Counted from the stretch's first letter, positions 17,066 to 25,388 are shown. The stretch: 40,295 bases of DNA from Streptomyces sp. MUM 178J (GCF_022414575.1 NZ_JADWYQ010000053.1:1-40295); one strand, 5' to 3'. A program made the numbers and translations. The notes: generated from the sequence alone by a model not told the origin.

Positions 17066-18529
17066 ATGACCGACCTTGCGGAACACGGAAAGCTGTTCAT
17101 CGGCGGGGAGTTCGCCGACCCTGACGGCGACGGGGTGATCGAGGTCGTCTCGCCGCACACCGAGCAGGTCATCGGACGGGTGCCGCACGCCTCGCGCGCG
17201 GATGTCGACCGGGCCGTGGCCGCGGCGCGCCGGGCGTTCGACGAGGGGCCGTGGCCGCGGCTGCCGCTCCAGGAGCGGATAGCCGTGGTCGCCCGGATCA
17301 AGGACGCCGTCATGGCGCGGCACGAGGAGATCGCCCGCTCCATCAGCGCGCAGAACGGCTCCCCCTATTCATGGAGCGTCCTCGCTCAGGCCCTGGGCGC
17401 GATGATGGTGTGGGACGCGGCGATCACCGTGGCGCGTGACCACACGGCGTACGAGGAGCGGCGCTCCGGGGTCCTCGGGCCGATCCTGGTGCGGCGGGAG
17501 CCGGTCGGGGTGGTGGCGGCGGTGGTGCCGTGGAACGTCCCGCAGTTCACGTCCGCCGCGAAGCTGGGGCCCGCGCTGCTCGCCGGCTGCACGGCGGTGC
17601 TCAAGCCGTCCCCCGAGTCGCCTCTCGACTCGTACATCCTCGCCGACATCGTCCGGGAGGCCGGGCTGCCCGAGGGCGTGCTGTCGATCCTGCCCGCCGA
17701 CCGCGAGGTCAGCGAGTACCTCGTGGGGCACCCCGGCGTGGACAAGGTCTCCTTCACCGGCTCGGTCGCGGCGGGCAAGCGTGTGATGGAGGTCGCCTCG
17801 CGCCATCTCACCCGGGTGACCCTGGAGTTGGGCGGCAAGTCGGCGGCCGTCATCCTCCCGGACGCCGACCTGGAGGCCGCCGTCGCCGGCATCGTTCCCG
17901 CGGCCTGGATGAACAACGGGCAGGCGTGCGTGGCGCAGACCCGCATCCTTGCGCCGCGCGGCCGGTACGAGGAGATCGCCGAGGCGTTCACGGCCGCGGC
18001 GCGCGCACTGACCGTCGGCGACCCGCTGGACCCGGCCACCCAGGTTGGCCCCCTGGTCGCCCGGCGTCAGCAGCAGCGCTCGCTCGACTACATCAGGATC
18101 GGCCAGGAGGAAGGCGCGAAGATCCTCACCGGCGGCGGCCGCCCCGACGGCCTGGAGCGCGGCTGGTATGTGGAGCCGACCCTCTTCGGAGGCGTCGACA
18201 ACGCGATGCGCGTCGCGCGCGAGGAGATCTTCGGCCCGGTGATCTGCCTGCTGCCGTACGGGGACGAGGACCAGGCCGCGAAGATCGCGAACGACTCCGA
18301 CTACGGCCTCAGCGGCAGCGTCTGGACGGCCGACGCGGAGCGCGGCGTCGACTTCGCCCGGCGCATCAGGACGGGAACGTACAACGTCAACACCTTCAGC
18401 CTGGACATGCTCGGCCCGTTCGGCGGCTACAAGAACTCCGGCGTGGGGCGGGAGTTCGGCCCTGAGGGGTTCGGCGCGTACCTGGAGCACAAGATGATCC
18501 ATCTGCCCGCCGGATACGGGGAGGGCTGA
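17066..18529 (+). CDS. Aldehyde dehydrogenase (NAD(P)+-dependent)
   Basis: 487 residues from the ATG at 17066, 7 nt after GGAAGG; the length is standard. Cofactor and catalytic motifs are intact: PWNVP (Asn157), FTGSVAAGKR, LELGGKSA (Glu254) and NNGQACVAQ with nucleophile Cys288, then EEIFGPVICLLPY and FGGYKNSGVGREFG. The enzyme oxidises an aldehyde to the acid. Next to a P450-partner ferredoxin and under a KstR-like site, it fits oxidation of a hydroxylated side chain or isoprenoid alcohol after an alcohol dehydrogenase step. It is separated from the ferredoxin gene by only 4 nt, so the two form an operon. Confidence 0.93.
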   Translation: MTDLAEHGKLFIGGEFADPDGDGVIEVVSPHTEQVIGRVPHASRADVDRAVAAARRAFDEGPWPRLPLQERIAVVARIKDAVMARHEEIARSISAQNGSPYSWSVLAQALGAMMVWDAAITVARDHTAYEERRSGVLGPILVRREPVGVVAAVVPWNVPQFTSAAKLGPALLAGCTAVLKPSPESPLDSYILADIVREAGLPEGVLSILPADREVSEYLVGHPGVDKVSFTGSVAAGKRVMEVASRHLTRVTLELGGKSAAVILPDADLEAAVAGIVPAAWMNNGQACVAQTRILAPRGRYEEIAEAFTAAARALTVGDPLDPATQVGPLVARRQQQRSLDYIRIGQEEGAKILTGGGRPDGLERGWYVEPTLFGGVDNAMRVAREEIFGPVICLLPYGDEDQAAKIANDSDYGLSGSVWTADAERGVDFARRIRTGTYNVNTFSLDMLGPFGGYKNSGVGREFGPEGFGAYLEHKMIHLPAGYGEG

Positions 18530-18533
18530 GGCG

Positions 18534-18767
18534 ATGGGGGACCGCTGGCATGTGGAGGTGGACCGCGGGGTCTGCATCGGCTCCGGCATGTGCGTCGGCC
18601 ACGCCCCGGACGGCTTCCGGCTGGACGCCGCCCGCCAGTCGCACCCGAGGTCGGCGGAGACCGACGCGGACGAGGACATCCTGGCGGCGGCGGAGAGCTG
18701 TCCGGTGGAGGCGATCGCGATCACTCTGCGGGAGAGCGGGGAGCCGGTGTTCCCGCCGGAGGAGTAG
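18534..18767 (+). CDS. [3Fe-4S] ferredoxin (P450 redox partner type)
   Basis: 77 residues, starting 4 nt after the aldehyde dehydrogenase stop. It has the three-cysteine arrangement of the small ferredoxins that feed actinobacterial P450s: CIGSGMC (Cys14, Cys20) and SCPVEAI (Cys56). The missing fourth ligand indicates a [3Fe-4S] cluster. The short acidic C-terminal (EPVFPPEE) is typical. The only P450 in the window is the CYP125-like gene 12 kb away, and both sit downstream of KstR-like sites, so functional pairing is likely but inferred. Confidence 0.93.
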   Translation: MGDRWHVEVDRGVCIGSGMCVGHAPDGFRLDAARQSHPRSAETDADEDILAAAESCPVEAIAITLRESGEPVFPPEE

Positions 18768-18785
18768 GCCGGCTCCCCGTGCCGG

Positions 18786-19163
18786 TCATCGCCAGGAGGC
18801 GATGGCTCGCGCTGTGTCGCGGAGATCTGCTTCCTGGGCACGGATGGCTCCGGCCAGCAGATGCACTTCATTCGCCTTGGGGTCGACGGGCTCGCCGGAT
18901 GCGCTCATGTAGAGCTGGGCGCATGCCCACCCGATGACGGCGTTGAAGTCGGTGAAGGGTCGTAGCAGCAGCGAATAGTGGAAGAAGGTGGCGGCTCGTG
19001 CCGCCGGTTCTTCGTAGTAGAGCTGACCATGGGGCTGCTCGAAGAGATGGCGCGTTGCCATGGCGTCGAGTGCCCCCCAGTCCGCGATTGGAGTGTTGAC
19101 GGGTGAAACGCGCGTCTGAACCTCAAGGATCCAACCTGCGCTGACTCGGATGACAGGGGTCAA
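18786..19163 (-). CDS. Fic/Doc-like toxin component of a toxin-antitoxin pair
   Basis: 125 residues from a TTG at 19163 that overlaps the antitoxin stop (TTGA). The protein begins VIRVSAGWILEVQ, with the pattern of Streptomyces proteins labelled 'fic toxin-antitoxin system, toxin component': ADWGALDAMATRH near residue 28, then a helix with LLLRPFTDFNAVIGWACAQLY and ASGEPVDPKAN. The place of the Fic/Doc motif HxFx(D/E)GN(G/K)R is degenerate here (RPFTDFNAV), so AMPylase or kinase activity of the classical kind is doubtful. Codon bias is weaker than in the neighbouring genes. It is oriented against the ferredoxin gene, with only 18 nt between stops. Confidence 0.75.
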   Translation of the reverse strand: MTPVIRVSAGWILEVQTRVSPVNTPIADWGALDAMATRHLFEQPHGQLYYEEPAARAATFFHYSLLLRPFTDFNAVIGWACAQLYMSASGEPVDPKANEVHLLAGAIRAQEADLRDTARAIASWR

Positions 19164-19363
19164 CGCAGTCCTTCGGGCATGTCCTTGAAGATGTCGAGGG
19201 CAAAGGCGACTGCCTTGTCGGCGTCCTTGAGGAAGGCCGCGCGCTGGGCGTCCGCGACGATTATGTCGTGTGCATGGGCGCGCATGGACTTGCCGAGCGA
19301 GGCGGCGTGCGCCTTGGCCTCGGCGAGCTCTTCGTCCGTGAACTCCACTGTGATCATCGGCAT
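19160..19363 (-). CDS. Antitoxin, ribbon-helix-helix-like
   Basis: 67 residues from the ATG at 19363 (a second ATG at 19357 is possible). The N-terminal strand ITVEF followed by the helices DEELAEAKAHAASLGKSM and RAHAHDIIVADAQR has the ribbon-helix-helix layout of small DNA-binding antitoxins. The C-terminal acidic/hydrophobic tail (KAVAFALDIFKDMPEG) would bind the toxin. It is translationally coupled to the toxin through TTGA. An inverted repeat at 19370-19383 directly before the start is a likely autoregulatory operator. Sequence composition is lower in GC than the surrounding metabolic genes. Confidence 0.78.
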   Translation of the reverse strand: MPMITVEFTDEELAEAKAHAASLGKSMRAHAHDIIVADAQRAAFLKDADKAVAFALDIFKDMPEGLR

Positions 19364-19369
19364 GGAGCA

Positions 19370-19383
19370 ATGCTATCAAGCAT
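19370..19383. promoter_or_regulatory. Inverted repeat before the toxin-antitoxin operon
   Basis: ATGCT-ATCA-AGCAT is a perfect 5-bp inverted repeat with a 4-bp spacer in a local AT-rich patch, 7 nt upstream of the antitoxin start. The position suits autoregulation by the antitoxin. No good Shine-Dalgarno sequence is present, so the transcript may be leaderless. Confidence 0.5.
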
Positions 19384-19406
19384 GCAATAGGTGGTGATTG
19401 CAAATG

Positions 19407-20105
19407 TCAATCGCCGGTTGACGGCGTCGTCAGGTCGATCAGCCGGCAGACCATCTCGATGTCGATCTTCACCTGGGCGATCGACGCCCGCCCCGACAGC
19501 CACGTGATCAGTGCCGAGTGCCAGGTGTGCTCGATCACCCGCACCGCGGACAGCTGCTCCGGGGTGGGGTCCTCCAGGCGCATCGCGTCCAGGATGATCG
19601 CCGTGGTCAGCCGGGAGACCGTGTCCACCTCGGGGCTCACGCTGCGGTCGGCGAACGTGAGCGCGCGAACCATGGCGTCCGCCAGTTGCGGCTCCCGCTG
19701 GAGCGCGCGGAACGCCCGCATCAGCGTCTGCGCCACCCGCTCCGCCGCGGTGTCGCCGGCCGGGGGCTTCTTGCGCAGTGTGGAGTGCAGATGCCTCAGC
19801 TGGTCCTGCATGGTGGCGACCAGCAGATGGATCTTGGACGGGAAGTACCGGTAGAGCGTGCCGAGCGCGACCTCCGCCGCCTCGGCGACCTCGCGCATCT
19901 GGACGGCGTCGAAGCCGCCGCGGCTGGCGAGCTGGGCGCTGGCGTGCAGAATGCGGCGGCGGCGCGCCTCCTGGCGCTCCGTCAAGGGCGGCGTGGCCTC
20001 CTTGAGCGGCGCCCCCTTGAGCCCCGCGCCCGCCCTCGACCCTGCCGGCGACTTCGACGTGGCTTCCGCTGCTGTCATCTGTCCCGTCGTCCTGTTTCCG
20101 TGCAT
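19407..20105 (-). CDS. kstR: KstR-like TetR-family repressor
   Basis: 232 residues from the ATG at 20105, which has AGAGG 7 nt upstream; ATGs at 20138 and 20078 are alternatives. The DNA-binding part RRRRILHASAQLASRGGFDA, VQMREVAEAAEVALGTLYRY and FPSKIHLLV matches mycobacterial KstR, and the later TEAM-like block (ADAMVRALTFADRSVSPEVD) and end (HSALITWLSGRASIAQVKID) also follow KstR. KstR represses cholesterol catabolism genes and is released by a steroid acyl-CoA or ketosteroid-type ligand. A perfect consensus operator lies 132 nt upstream, implying autoregulation, and three more sites precede KstR-type genes in this window. The 45-residue N-terminal extension is disordered-looking. Two 10-bp direct repeats (GACCTCTGCG) overlap the ribosome-site region at 20111-20130. 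Confidence 0.88.
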   Translation of the reverse strand: MHGNRTTGQMTAAEATSKSPAGSRAGAGLKGAPLKEATPPLTERQEARRRRILHASAQLASRGGFDAVQMREVAEAAEVALGTLYRYFPSKIHLLVATMQDQLRHLHSTLRKKPPAGDTAAERVAQTLMRAFRALQREPQLADAMVRALTFADRSVSPEVDTVSRLTTAIILDAMRLEDPTPEQLSAVRVIEHTWHSALITWLSGRASIAQVKIDIEMVCRLIDLTTPSTGD

Positions 20106-20236
20106 GTGCGGACCTCTGCGGACCTCTGCGGATCTCACAGCATGGCAGGGGCTCCGCCGTGGCGCGAATCACCTGTTCCGGCCCTTACAGCTGCGCTACC
20201 TGCCGGTAGATTCGGAGCTCCTTGAGCGATCAAGTC

Positions 20237-20250
20237 TGAAACTTGTTCTA
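20237..20250. promoter_or_regulatory. KstR operator, full consensus match
   Basis: TGAAACTTGTTCTA fits TNNAACNNGTTNNA at every defined position. It lies in the divergent gap between the kstR-like gene (132 nt) and the GT4 glycosyltransferase (54 nt), so it may control both. Confidence 0.8.
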
Positions 20251-20303
20251 GATTAGCGCGAGCGGTTACGCTCCCGCGAAACGCAGCGAGAAGGGGGCCG
20301 CGA

Positions 20304-21677
20304 GTGACCGCTGAGGCCATAGCAGCGGGTCCCCGTGCGGACCGCGTCCGGGACAGGGGCAGCAGGACCGGTCAGGACGGCAGGACCGGCCGGGAGGCCC
20401 AGGGCGGCCGGGGCGACGGCGGCGGTGACGGTCCGCTGCGCATCGCGCTCCTCACCTACAAGGGCAATCCGTTCTGCGGCGGCCAGGGCGTCTACGTCCG
20501 CCATCTGTCGCGCGAGCTGGCCCGCCTCGGGCACCGCGTCGAGGTCGTCGGCGCCCAGCCCTACCCCGTGCTCGACGAGGGCGTGACCCTCACCGAGCTG
20601 CCCAGCCTCGACCTGTACCGCAGCCCCGACCCCTTCCGGACGCCGAAGCGCGACGAGTACCGCGACTGGGTCGACGCCCTCGAAGTCGCCACCATGTGGA
20701 CCGGCGGCTTCCCAGAGCCGCTCACCTTCTCCCTGCGGGCCCGCCGCCACCTCGCCGCGCGGCGCGGCGAGTTCGACGTCGTCCACGACAACCAGACGCT
20801 CGGGTACGGGCTCCTCGGCGACCTCGGCGCGCCGCTCGTCACCACCGTGCACCACCCGATCACCGTGGACCGGCAGCTCGAACTGGACGCCGCCGACGGC
20901 TGGAAGCGGCGCGCCTCCGTACGCCGCTGGTACGGCTTCACCCGGATGCAGAAGCGGGTGGCTCGCCGGCTGCCGTCCGTGCTGACCGTCTCCGGCTCCT
21001 CCCGGCAGGAGATCGTCGACCACCTCGGGGTACGCCCGGAGCGCATCCACGTCGTGCACATCGGCGCCGACACCGACCTCTTCTCACCCGATCCGGCCGT
21101 CGCCGAGGTTCCCGGGCGCATCGTCACCACCTCCAGCGCGGACGTCCCGCTCAAGGGTCTTGTCCACCTGGTCGAGGCGCTCGCCAAGCTCCGCACCGAG
21201 CACCCGGACGCACACCTCGTGGTCGTCGGCAAGCGCGCCGAGGACGGGCCCGTCGCGCAGATGATCGAGCGGTACGGGCTCGAGGGCGCCGTCGAATTCG
21301 TCAAGGGCATCTCGGACGAGCAGCTCGTCGACCTGGTGCGCGGGGCGCAGATCGCGTGTGTGCCGTCGCTGTACGAGGGGTTCTCGCTGCCCGCCGCGGA
21401 GGCGATGGCCACGGGGACGCCGCTGGTCGCCACCACCGGTGGGGCGATCCCCGAAGTCGCCGGACCCGACGGGGAGACCTGTCTGGCGGTCCCGCCCGGC
21501 GACGCGGGCGCGCTGGCCGCGGCGCTCGGCCGACTGCTCGGCGACGCGGAACTCCGCACCCGTCTGGGCGCGGCGGGCCGGGCCCGGGTGCTGGATCGTT
21601 TCACCTGGGCGCGGGCCGCACGGGGGACGGTGGAGCGGTACCGCGAGTCGATCGCTGCGGCGGGGGCGGTGCGGTGA
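20304..21677 (+). CDS. Glycosyltransferase family 4
   Basis: 457 residues from a GTG at 20304 with AAGGGGG upstream. After a 45-residue low-complexity leader the GT-B fold begins (LRIALLTYKGNPFCGGQGVYV). Later landmarks are TTVHHPITVDRQ, VLTVSGSSRQEIVDHLGV, VVHIGADTDLFSP, PLKGLVHLVEA and the nucleotide-sugar site SLYEGFSLPAAEAMATGTP (retaining-type E-x7-E). It is cytosolic or membrane-associated and transfers a sugar from an NDP-sugar to an unknown acceptor. It begins a three-gene set with a methyltransferase and a toroid-fold protein, although a 454-bp repeat-rich gap separates it from the methyltransferase. A KstR site lies 54 nt upstream. Confidence 0.92.
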   Translation: MTAEAIAAGPRADRVRDRGSRTGQDGRTGREAQGGRGDGGGDGPLRIALLTYKGNPFCGGQGVYVRHLSRELARLGHRVEVVGAQPYPVLDEGVTLTELPSLDLYRSPDPFRTPKRDEYRDWVDALEVATMWTGGFPEPLTFSLRARRHLAARRGEFDVVHDNQTLGYGLLGDLGAPLVTTVHHPITVDRQLELDAADGWKRRASVRRWYGFTRMQKRVARRLPSVLTVSGSSRQEIVDHLGVRPERIHVVHIGADTDLFSPDPAVAEVPGRIVTTSSADVPLKGLVHLVEALAKLRTEHPDAHLVVVGKRAEDGPVAQMIERYGLEGAVEFVKGISDEQLVDLVRGAQIACVPSLYEGFSLPAAEAMATGTPLVATTGGAIPEVAGPDGETCLAVPPGDAGALAAALGRLLGDAELRTRLGAAGRARVLDRFTWARAARGTVERYRESIAAAGAVR

Positions 21678-22131
21678 CGGTGCTCCGCCGCTCCGCGCCG
21701 CTGTTTCCCGGCCACTCCGCGCCGCTGTCGCCCGCCCCCTCCGCGCCCGGGGATGTGGGCCTGTGGCCCACGCCCAGGGTGCCGGGATCCGGCTCTCGGT
21801 GTGGGGTGCCGCTGTTTCCCGGCCGCTCCGCGGCCCGGGGTGTGGGCCTGTGGCCCACGACCGCGATGGCTCCCGGCATCGGCCGCTGCGCGGGCTGGGC
21901 CGTGGACCTCCGGCCCATGCCTGGGCCGGCTGGCCGTTCCGGCCGCTGCGCGGCGGGGGCAGTGGCCCGCACTGCGGCCGCATGGGCCGGTACTTCCCGC
22001 TCCGCGGCCGGGGGCGTGGGCCCCCGGCCCACGCTGCGGCCCCCGGGGCAGGACGCCCGCGCCGCCGCCGCACCGCCCGGCATCGGCCGCTTCGCGGCCC
22101 GAGACATGACGTATCCCGAAGGGCTGACTCC
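21678..22131. repeat. Degenerate 60-bp repeat array filling the GT4-methyltransferase gap
   Basis: Copies starting with GGCCGCTCCGCGG or close variants lie at 21821, 21881 and 21941 (exact 60-bp steps), with more diverged ones near 21710, 21998 and 22085. Each is followed by a TGGGCC..TGGCCCA-type inverted repeat, so each unit can form a hairpin. Because 60 is a multiple of three, long open frames arise on both strands (20-residue repeats), but these have no credible start and are not called as genes. GAAGGG at 22118-22123 is the ribosome site for the next gene. Confidence 0.75.
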
Positions 22132-22902
22132 TTGCTGACCGTCGACTTCTCCCGATTCCCGCTCGCGCCGGGCGATCGTGTGCTGGACCTTGGCTGTGGG
22201 GCCGGGCGGCATGCGTTCGAGTGCTATCGGCGGGGTGCCCAGGTCGTGGCCCTCGACCAGAACGGCGAGGAGATCCGCGAGGTGGCGAAGTGGTTCGCGG
22301 CCATGAAGGAGGCGGGGGAGGCCCCGCAGGGCGCGACCGCCACGGCCATGGAGGGCGATGCGCTGAACCTCCCCTTCCCCGACGAGTCGTTCGACGTCGT
22401 GATCATCTCCGAGGTGATGGAGCACATCCACGACGACAAGGGTGTGCTCGCCGAGATGGTCCGGGTCCTCAAGCCCGGCGGCCGGATCGCCGTCACCGTC
22501 CCCCGCTACGGCCCGGAGAAGATCTGCTGGGCGCTCAGCGACGCCTACCACGAGGTCGAGGGCGGCCATATCCGCATCTACCGGGCCGACGAACTGCTGG
22601 CCAAGATGAGGGAGGCCGGGCTCAAGCCGTACGGCACACACCACGCGCACGCGCTCCACTCCCCGTACTGGTGGCTCAAGTGCGCGTTCGGCGTCGACAA
22701 CGAGAAGGCGCTGCCGGTGCGCGCGTACCACAAGCTGCTGGTCTGGGACATCATGAAGAAGCCCCTGGCCACGCGGGTCGCAGAACAGGCGCTGAACCCT
22801 CTGATCGGCAAGAGCTTCGTGGCGTACGCGACGAAGCCGCACCAGCCCGCCCACCCCGGCGGACCGGGCCGTTCCGGCGACTCCGCGGGCCTCGCCGGAT
22901 GA
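22132..22902 (+). CDS. Class I SAM-dependent methyltransferase
   Basis: 256 residues from a TTG at 22132, 8 nt after GAAGGG; the protein starts LLTVDFSRFPLAPGDRV. Motif I is VLDLGCGAGRHAFE and the acidic loop is VVALDQNGEE. Next come AMEGDALNLPFPDESFDVVI, EVMEHIHDD and LKPGGRIAVTVPRYG, all typical of the Methyltransf_11/25 group. The C-terminal half (HALHSPYWWLKCAFGVDN) is a lineage-specific cap. It overlaps the next gene by four bases (ATGA), showing translational coupling. The substrate is probably the product of the adjacent glycosyltransferase, but this is inferred from gene order only. Confidence 0.92.
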   Translation: MLTVDFSRFPLAPGDRVLDLGCGAGRHAFECYRRGAQVVALDQNGEEIREVAKWFAAMKEAGEAPQGATATAMEGDALNLPFPDESFDVVIISEVMEHIHDDKGVLAEMVRVLKPGGRIAVTVPRYGPEKICWALSDAYHEVEGGHIRIYRADELLAKMREAGLKPYGTHHAHALHSPYWWLKCAFGVDNEKALPVRAYHKLLVWDIMKKPLATRVAEQALNPLIGKSFVAYATKPHQPAHPGGPGRSGDSAGLAG

Positions 22903-23981
22903 CGCCGTCCGAGCGGACCGAACATCTCGCCCTGACCGGTGTCCTCACCGCCGAGCAGGCCGCCGAGACTGTCGCCGGGATACGCGCCGCACAGCGCGAG
23001 GACGGCGCGATCCCCTGGTTCCGCGGCCACCACCTCGACCCGTGGGACCACACCGAGGCCGCGATGGCGCTGGACGCGGCCGGCGAGCACGAGGCCGCGG
23101 CCCGCGCGTACGAGTGGCTGGCACGGCACCAGAACGACGACGGCTCCTGGTACGCCGCGTACCACGACGGCGAGGCCGACCGGCCCACGGACCTGGGCCG
23201 CGAGACCAACTTCTGCGCCTACATAGCCGTCGGCGTCTGGCACCACTACCTCTCCACCGGCGACGACGCCTTCCTCGACCGCATGTGGCCCCGCGTCCAC
23301 GCGGCGATCGAGTTCACCCTGGCGCTCCAGCAGCCCGGCGGCCAGATCGGCTGGAAGCGGGAGGACGACGGAACCCCCGTCAACGACGCGCTGCTGACTG
23401 GGAGTTCCTCCATCCACCATGCGCTGCGCTGCGCCCTCGCCATCGCCGACGAGCGAGAGGAGCCGCAGCCCGACTGGGAGCTGGCGGCCGGTGCGCTCGC
23501 CCATGCCATCCGCCGCCATCCGGAGCGCTTCCTCGACAAGAGCCGCTACTCGATGGACTGGTACTACCCCGTCCTCGGCGGCGCCCTCACCGGTGCGGAG
23601 GCCAAGGCCCGCATCGAGGACCGCTGGGACGACTTCGTGGTCCCCGGGCTCGGCGTCCGCTGTGTGCTGCCCAACCCGTGGGTCACGGGCGGCGAAAGCT
23701 GCGAACTGGCCCTCGCGCTCTGGGTGATGGGCGAATCCGACCGGGCCTTGGAGATCCTCCAGTCGATCCGCCATCTGCGCGCCGAGGGCGGCATGTACTG
23801 GACGGGCTATGTCTTCGAGGACCGCGCCGTCTGGCCGGAGGAGCAGACGACCTGGACGGCGGGCTCCCTGCTGCTCGCCGTGGCCGCGCTCGGCGGCGAC
23901 GAGGCGACGGTGGCCGTCTTCGGCGGCGAGCGCCTCCCGACGGGGCTGCCCCCGGAGTGCTGCGGCGACGGCTCACGGTAG
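22899..23981 (+). CDS. Alpha/alpha-toroid protein annotated as prenyltransferase-like
   Basis: 360 residues from the ATG at 22899, coupled to the methyltransferase stop by ATGA. The sequence is built of helical repeats with a QxxDGSW-type motif (WLARHQNDDGSWYAAYHDG, ALQQPGGQIGWKREDDG) and conserved acidic/aromatic residues (IPWFRGHHLDPWDHTEAAMA, SMDWYYPVLGGAL). This is the (alpha/alpha)6 toroid seen in terpene cyclase/prenyltransferase-type and some glycoside hydrolase proteins. No DXDD or prenyl-diphosphate motif is evident, so the usual 'prenyltransferase' label may mislead. There is no signal peptide. With GT4 and methyltransferase partners it could act on a sugar chain or glycolipid; function unknown. 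Confidence 0.85.
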   Translation: MTPSERTEHLALTGVLTAEQAAETVAGIRAAQREDGAIPWFRGHHLDPWDHTEAAMALDAAGEHEAAARAYEWLARHQNDDGSWYAAYHDGEADRPTDLGRETNFCAYIAVGVWHHYLSTGDDAFLDRMWPRVHAAIEFTLALQQPGGQIGWKREDDGTPVNDALLTGSSSIHHALRCALAIADEREEPQPDWELAAGALAHAIRRHPERFLDKSRYSMDWYYPVLGGALTGAEAKARIEDRWDDFVVPGLGVRCVLPNPWVTGGESCELALALWVMGESDRALEILQSIRHLRAEGGMYWTGYVFEDRAVWPEEQTTWTAGSLLLAVAALGGDEATVAVFGGERLPTGLPPECCGDGSR

Positions 23982-23982
23982 G

Positions 23983-24008
23983 GCTCGGTCCCCCCGGGCC
24001 TGCCGAGC
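23983..24008. terminator. Weak hairpin between convergent toroid and cold-shock genes
   Basis: GCTCGG (23983-23988) pairs with CCGAGC (24003-24008) around a 14-nt GC-rich loop in the 28-nt gap between two convergent stops. The stem is short, so this is tentative. Confidence 0.35.
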
Positions 24009-24009
24009 G

Positions 24010-24213
24010 TCACATGGGTCGAACCTGCTGCGCCTGCGGCCCCTTCGTCCCCTGGCCGAGTTCGAACTCGACCTTCTGGTTCTCCTCGAGGGTCCGGAAA
24101 CCGGAGCTCTGGATTTCGCTGTAGTGCACGAAGACATCGGCTCCTCCCATGTCCGGGCTGATGAACCCGAACCCCTTCTCGGAGTTGAACCACTTCACGG
24201 TGCCGATTGCCAT
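24010..24213 (-). CDS. Cold-shock protein (CspA family)
   Basis: 67 residues from the ATG at 24213, 8 nt after AAGGAG. It starts [20 protein letters not shown], containing RNP1 (KGFGFI), followed by RNP2 (DVFVHY) and [10 protein letters not shown] at the end. It is a single OB-fold nucleic-acid chaperone binding single-stranded RNA or DNA. The length and motifs are fully standard for Streptomyces, which carry many paralogues. It is preceded by the LLM oxidoreductase gene on the same strand with 113 nt between, probably carrying its own promoter. Confidence 0.97.
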   Translation of the reverse strand: MAIGTVKWFNSEKGFGFISPDMGGADVFVHYSEIQSSGFRTLEENQKVEFELGQGTKGPQAQQVRPM

Positions 24214-24326
24214 AGCGGGGCTCCTTCGGGCGAGAGATGCTGTTGGCATCGACAACGCATCGGCGCTCCGAAGGAAACGGCCCGTGCCTCCAGTGCAGCG
24301 GTCCGGGGCGGGCAGGGCGGCCAGAT

Positions 24327-25337
24327 CTACCCGTTCAGCTCTGCCAGCACTCTCAGCGTCTCCATGTTGGGGGCCGTGACCAGCAGGTCCGTCACCGGGC
24401 CCGACCGCCAGGCCGCCAGCCGGCCGGCGATCCGCTCCCGCGGGCCGATCAGGGAGATCTCGTCGGCGAAGGCGTCCGGCACGGCCAGCACCGCCTCCTC
24501 CCGCCGCCCCTGCGCGAACAGCTCCTGGATGCGGCGCGCCTCGGGCTCGAAGCCCATGCGGGCCATCAGGTCCGCATGGAAGTTGCGGGCGGAGTGGCCC
24601 ATGCCGCCGATGTAGAAGCCGAGCATCGCCTTGACCGGCAGCAGCCCCTCGGCCACGTCGTCGCAGACCGCCGCACGGGCCAGCGGGGCGATCATAAAGC
24701 CGTCGGGGAGTCCGCCGAGGGACGCCTCGTACACGTCCGTCCGCATCGGCGACCAGTACAGCGGCAGCCAGCCGTCCGCGATACGGGTCGTCTGGGCGAT
24801 GTTCTTCGGCCCTTCCGCGCCCAGCAGCACCGGAAGGCCGGCCCGCAGGGGATGGGTGATCGACTTGAGCGGTCTGCCGAGGCCGGCGCCGTCCTCGCCC
24901 GCGTACGGATGGGAGCAGTAGCGCCCCTCCAGCCGCACGGGCCCTTCCCGCCGCAGGGTCTGTCGCACGACCTCCACATACTCCCGGGTGGCCGTCAGCG
25001 GGCTCGCGGGGAACGGCCTGCCGTACCAGCCCTCCACCACCTGGGGTCCCGAAAGCCCCAGGCCCAGCAGCATCCGCCCGCCGGAGAGATGGTCGAGGGT
25101 GAGCGCGTGCATCGCCGTGGCGGTGGGGGAGCGCGCCGCCATCTGTGCCACCGCCGTGCCCAGCCGGATACGGGAGGTGTGCGCGGCGATCCAGGTCAGC
25201 GGGGTGAAGGCGTCCGAGCCCCATGCCTCCGCCGTCCACACCGAGTCATAGCCGAGCCGCTCGGCCTCCCGGGCCAGTTCCAGATGGCGGGGGTCGGGAC
25301 CCCGGCCCCAGTAACCGAGCGCGAGTCCCAGGCGCAT
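24327..25337 (-). CDS. LLM-class F420-dependent oxidoreductase
   Basis: 336 residues from the ATG at 25337, with GGAGGGG upstream. The protein is a luciferase-like TIM barrel: [75 protein letters not shown] and a C-terminal [17 protein letters not shown]. The AEAW and GLGLSGPQ motifs place it among the F420 (mer-like) enzymes abundant in actinobacteria, which oxidise or reduce alcohols and ketones with F420 as hydride carrier. A palindrome CTGACGGTGCGTCAG lies 37 nt upstream and suggests control by a TetR-type lipid regulator. The substrate is unknown. Confidence 0.9.
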   Translation of the reverse strand: MRLGLALGYWGRGPDPRHLELAREAERLGYDSVWTAEAWGSDAFTPLTWIAAHTSRIRLGTAVAQMAARSPTATAMHALTLDHLSGGRMLLGLGLSGPQVVEGWYGRPFPASPLTATREYVEVVRQTLRREGPVRLEGRYCSHPYAGEDGAGLGRPLKSITHPLRAGLPVLLGAEGPKNIAQTTRIADGWLPLYWSPMRTDVYEASLGGLPDGFMIAPLARAAVCDDVAEGLLPVKAMLGFYIGGMGHSARNFHADLMARMGFEPEARRIQELFAQGRREEAVLAVPDAFADEISLIGPRERIAGRLAAWRSGPVTDLLVTAPNMETLRVLAELNG

Positions 25338-25373
25338 GCCGACCCCTCCGCCCCTCCCGAGCCCAACAGCTTT

Positions 25374-25388
25374 CTGACGGTGCGTCAG
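25374..25388. promoter_or_regulatory. Palindromic operator upstream of the LLM oxidoreductase
   Basis: CTGACG-GTG-CGTCAG is a perfect 6-bp inverted repeat with a 3-bp spacer, flanked by TTT on one side. It is 37 nt from the start codon. A related 15-mer with the same CTGAC/GTCAG arms lies at 30873-30887 before the MaoC operon. Confidence 0.6.

Noticed and set aside
21084..22138. Repeat-containing reading frames over the GT4-methyltransferase gap
   Set aside because: They arise because the 60-bp unit is a multiple of three; they lack start signals, and one overlaps the GT4 gene on the opposite strand.
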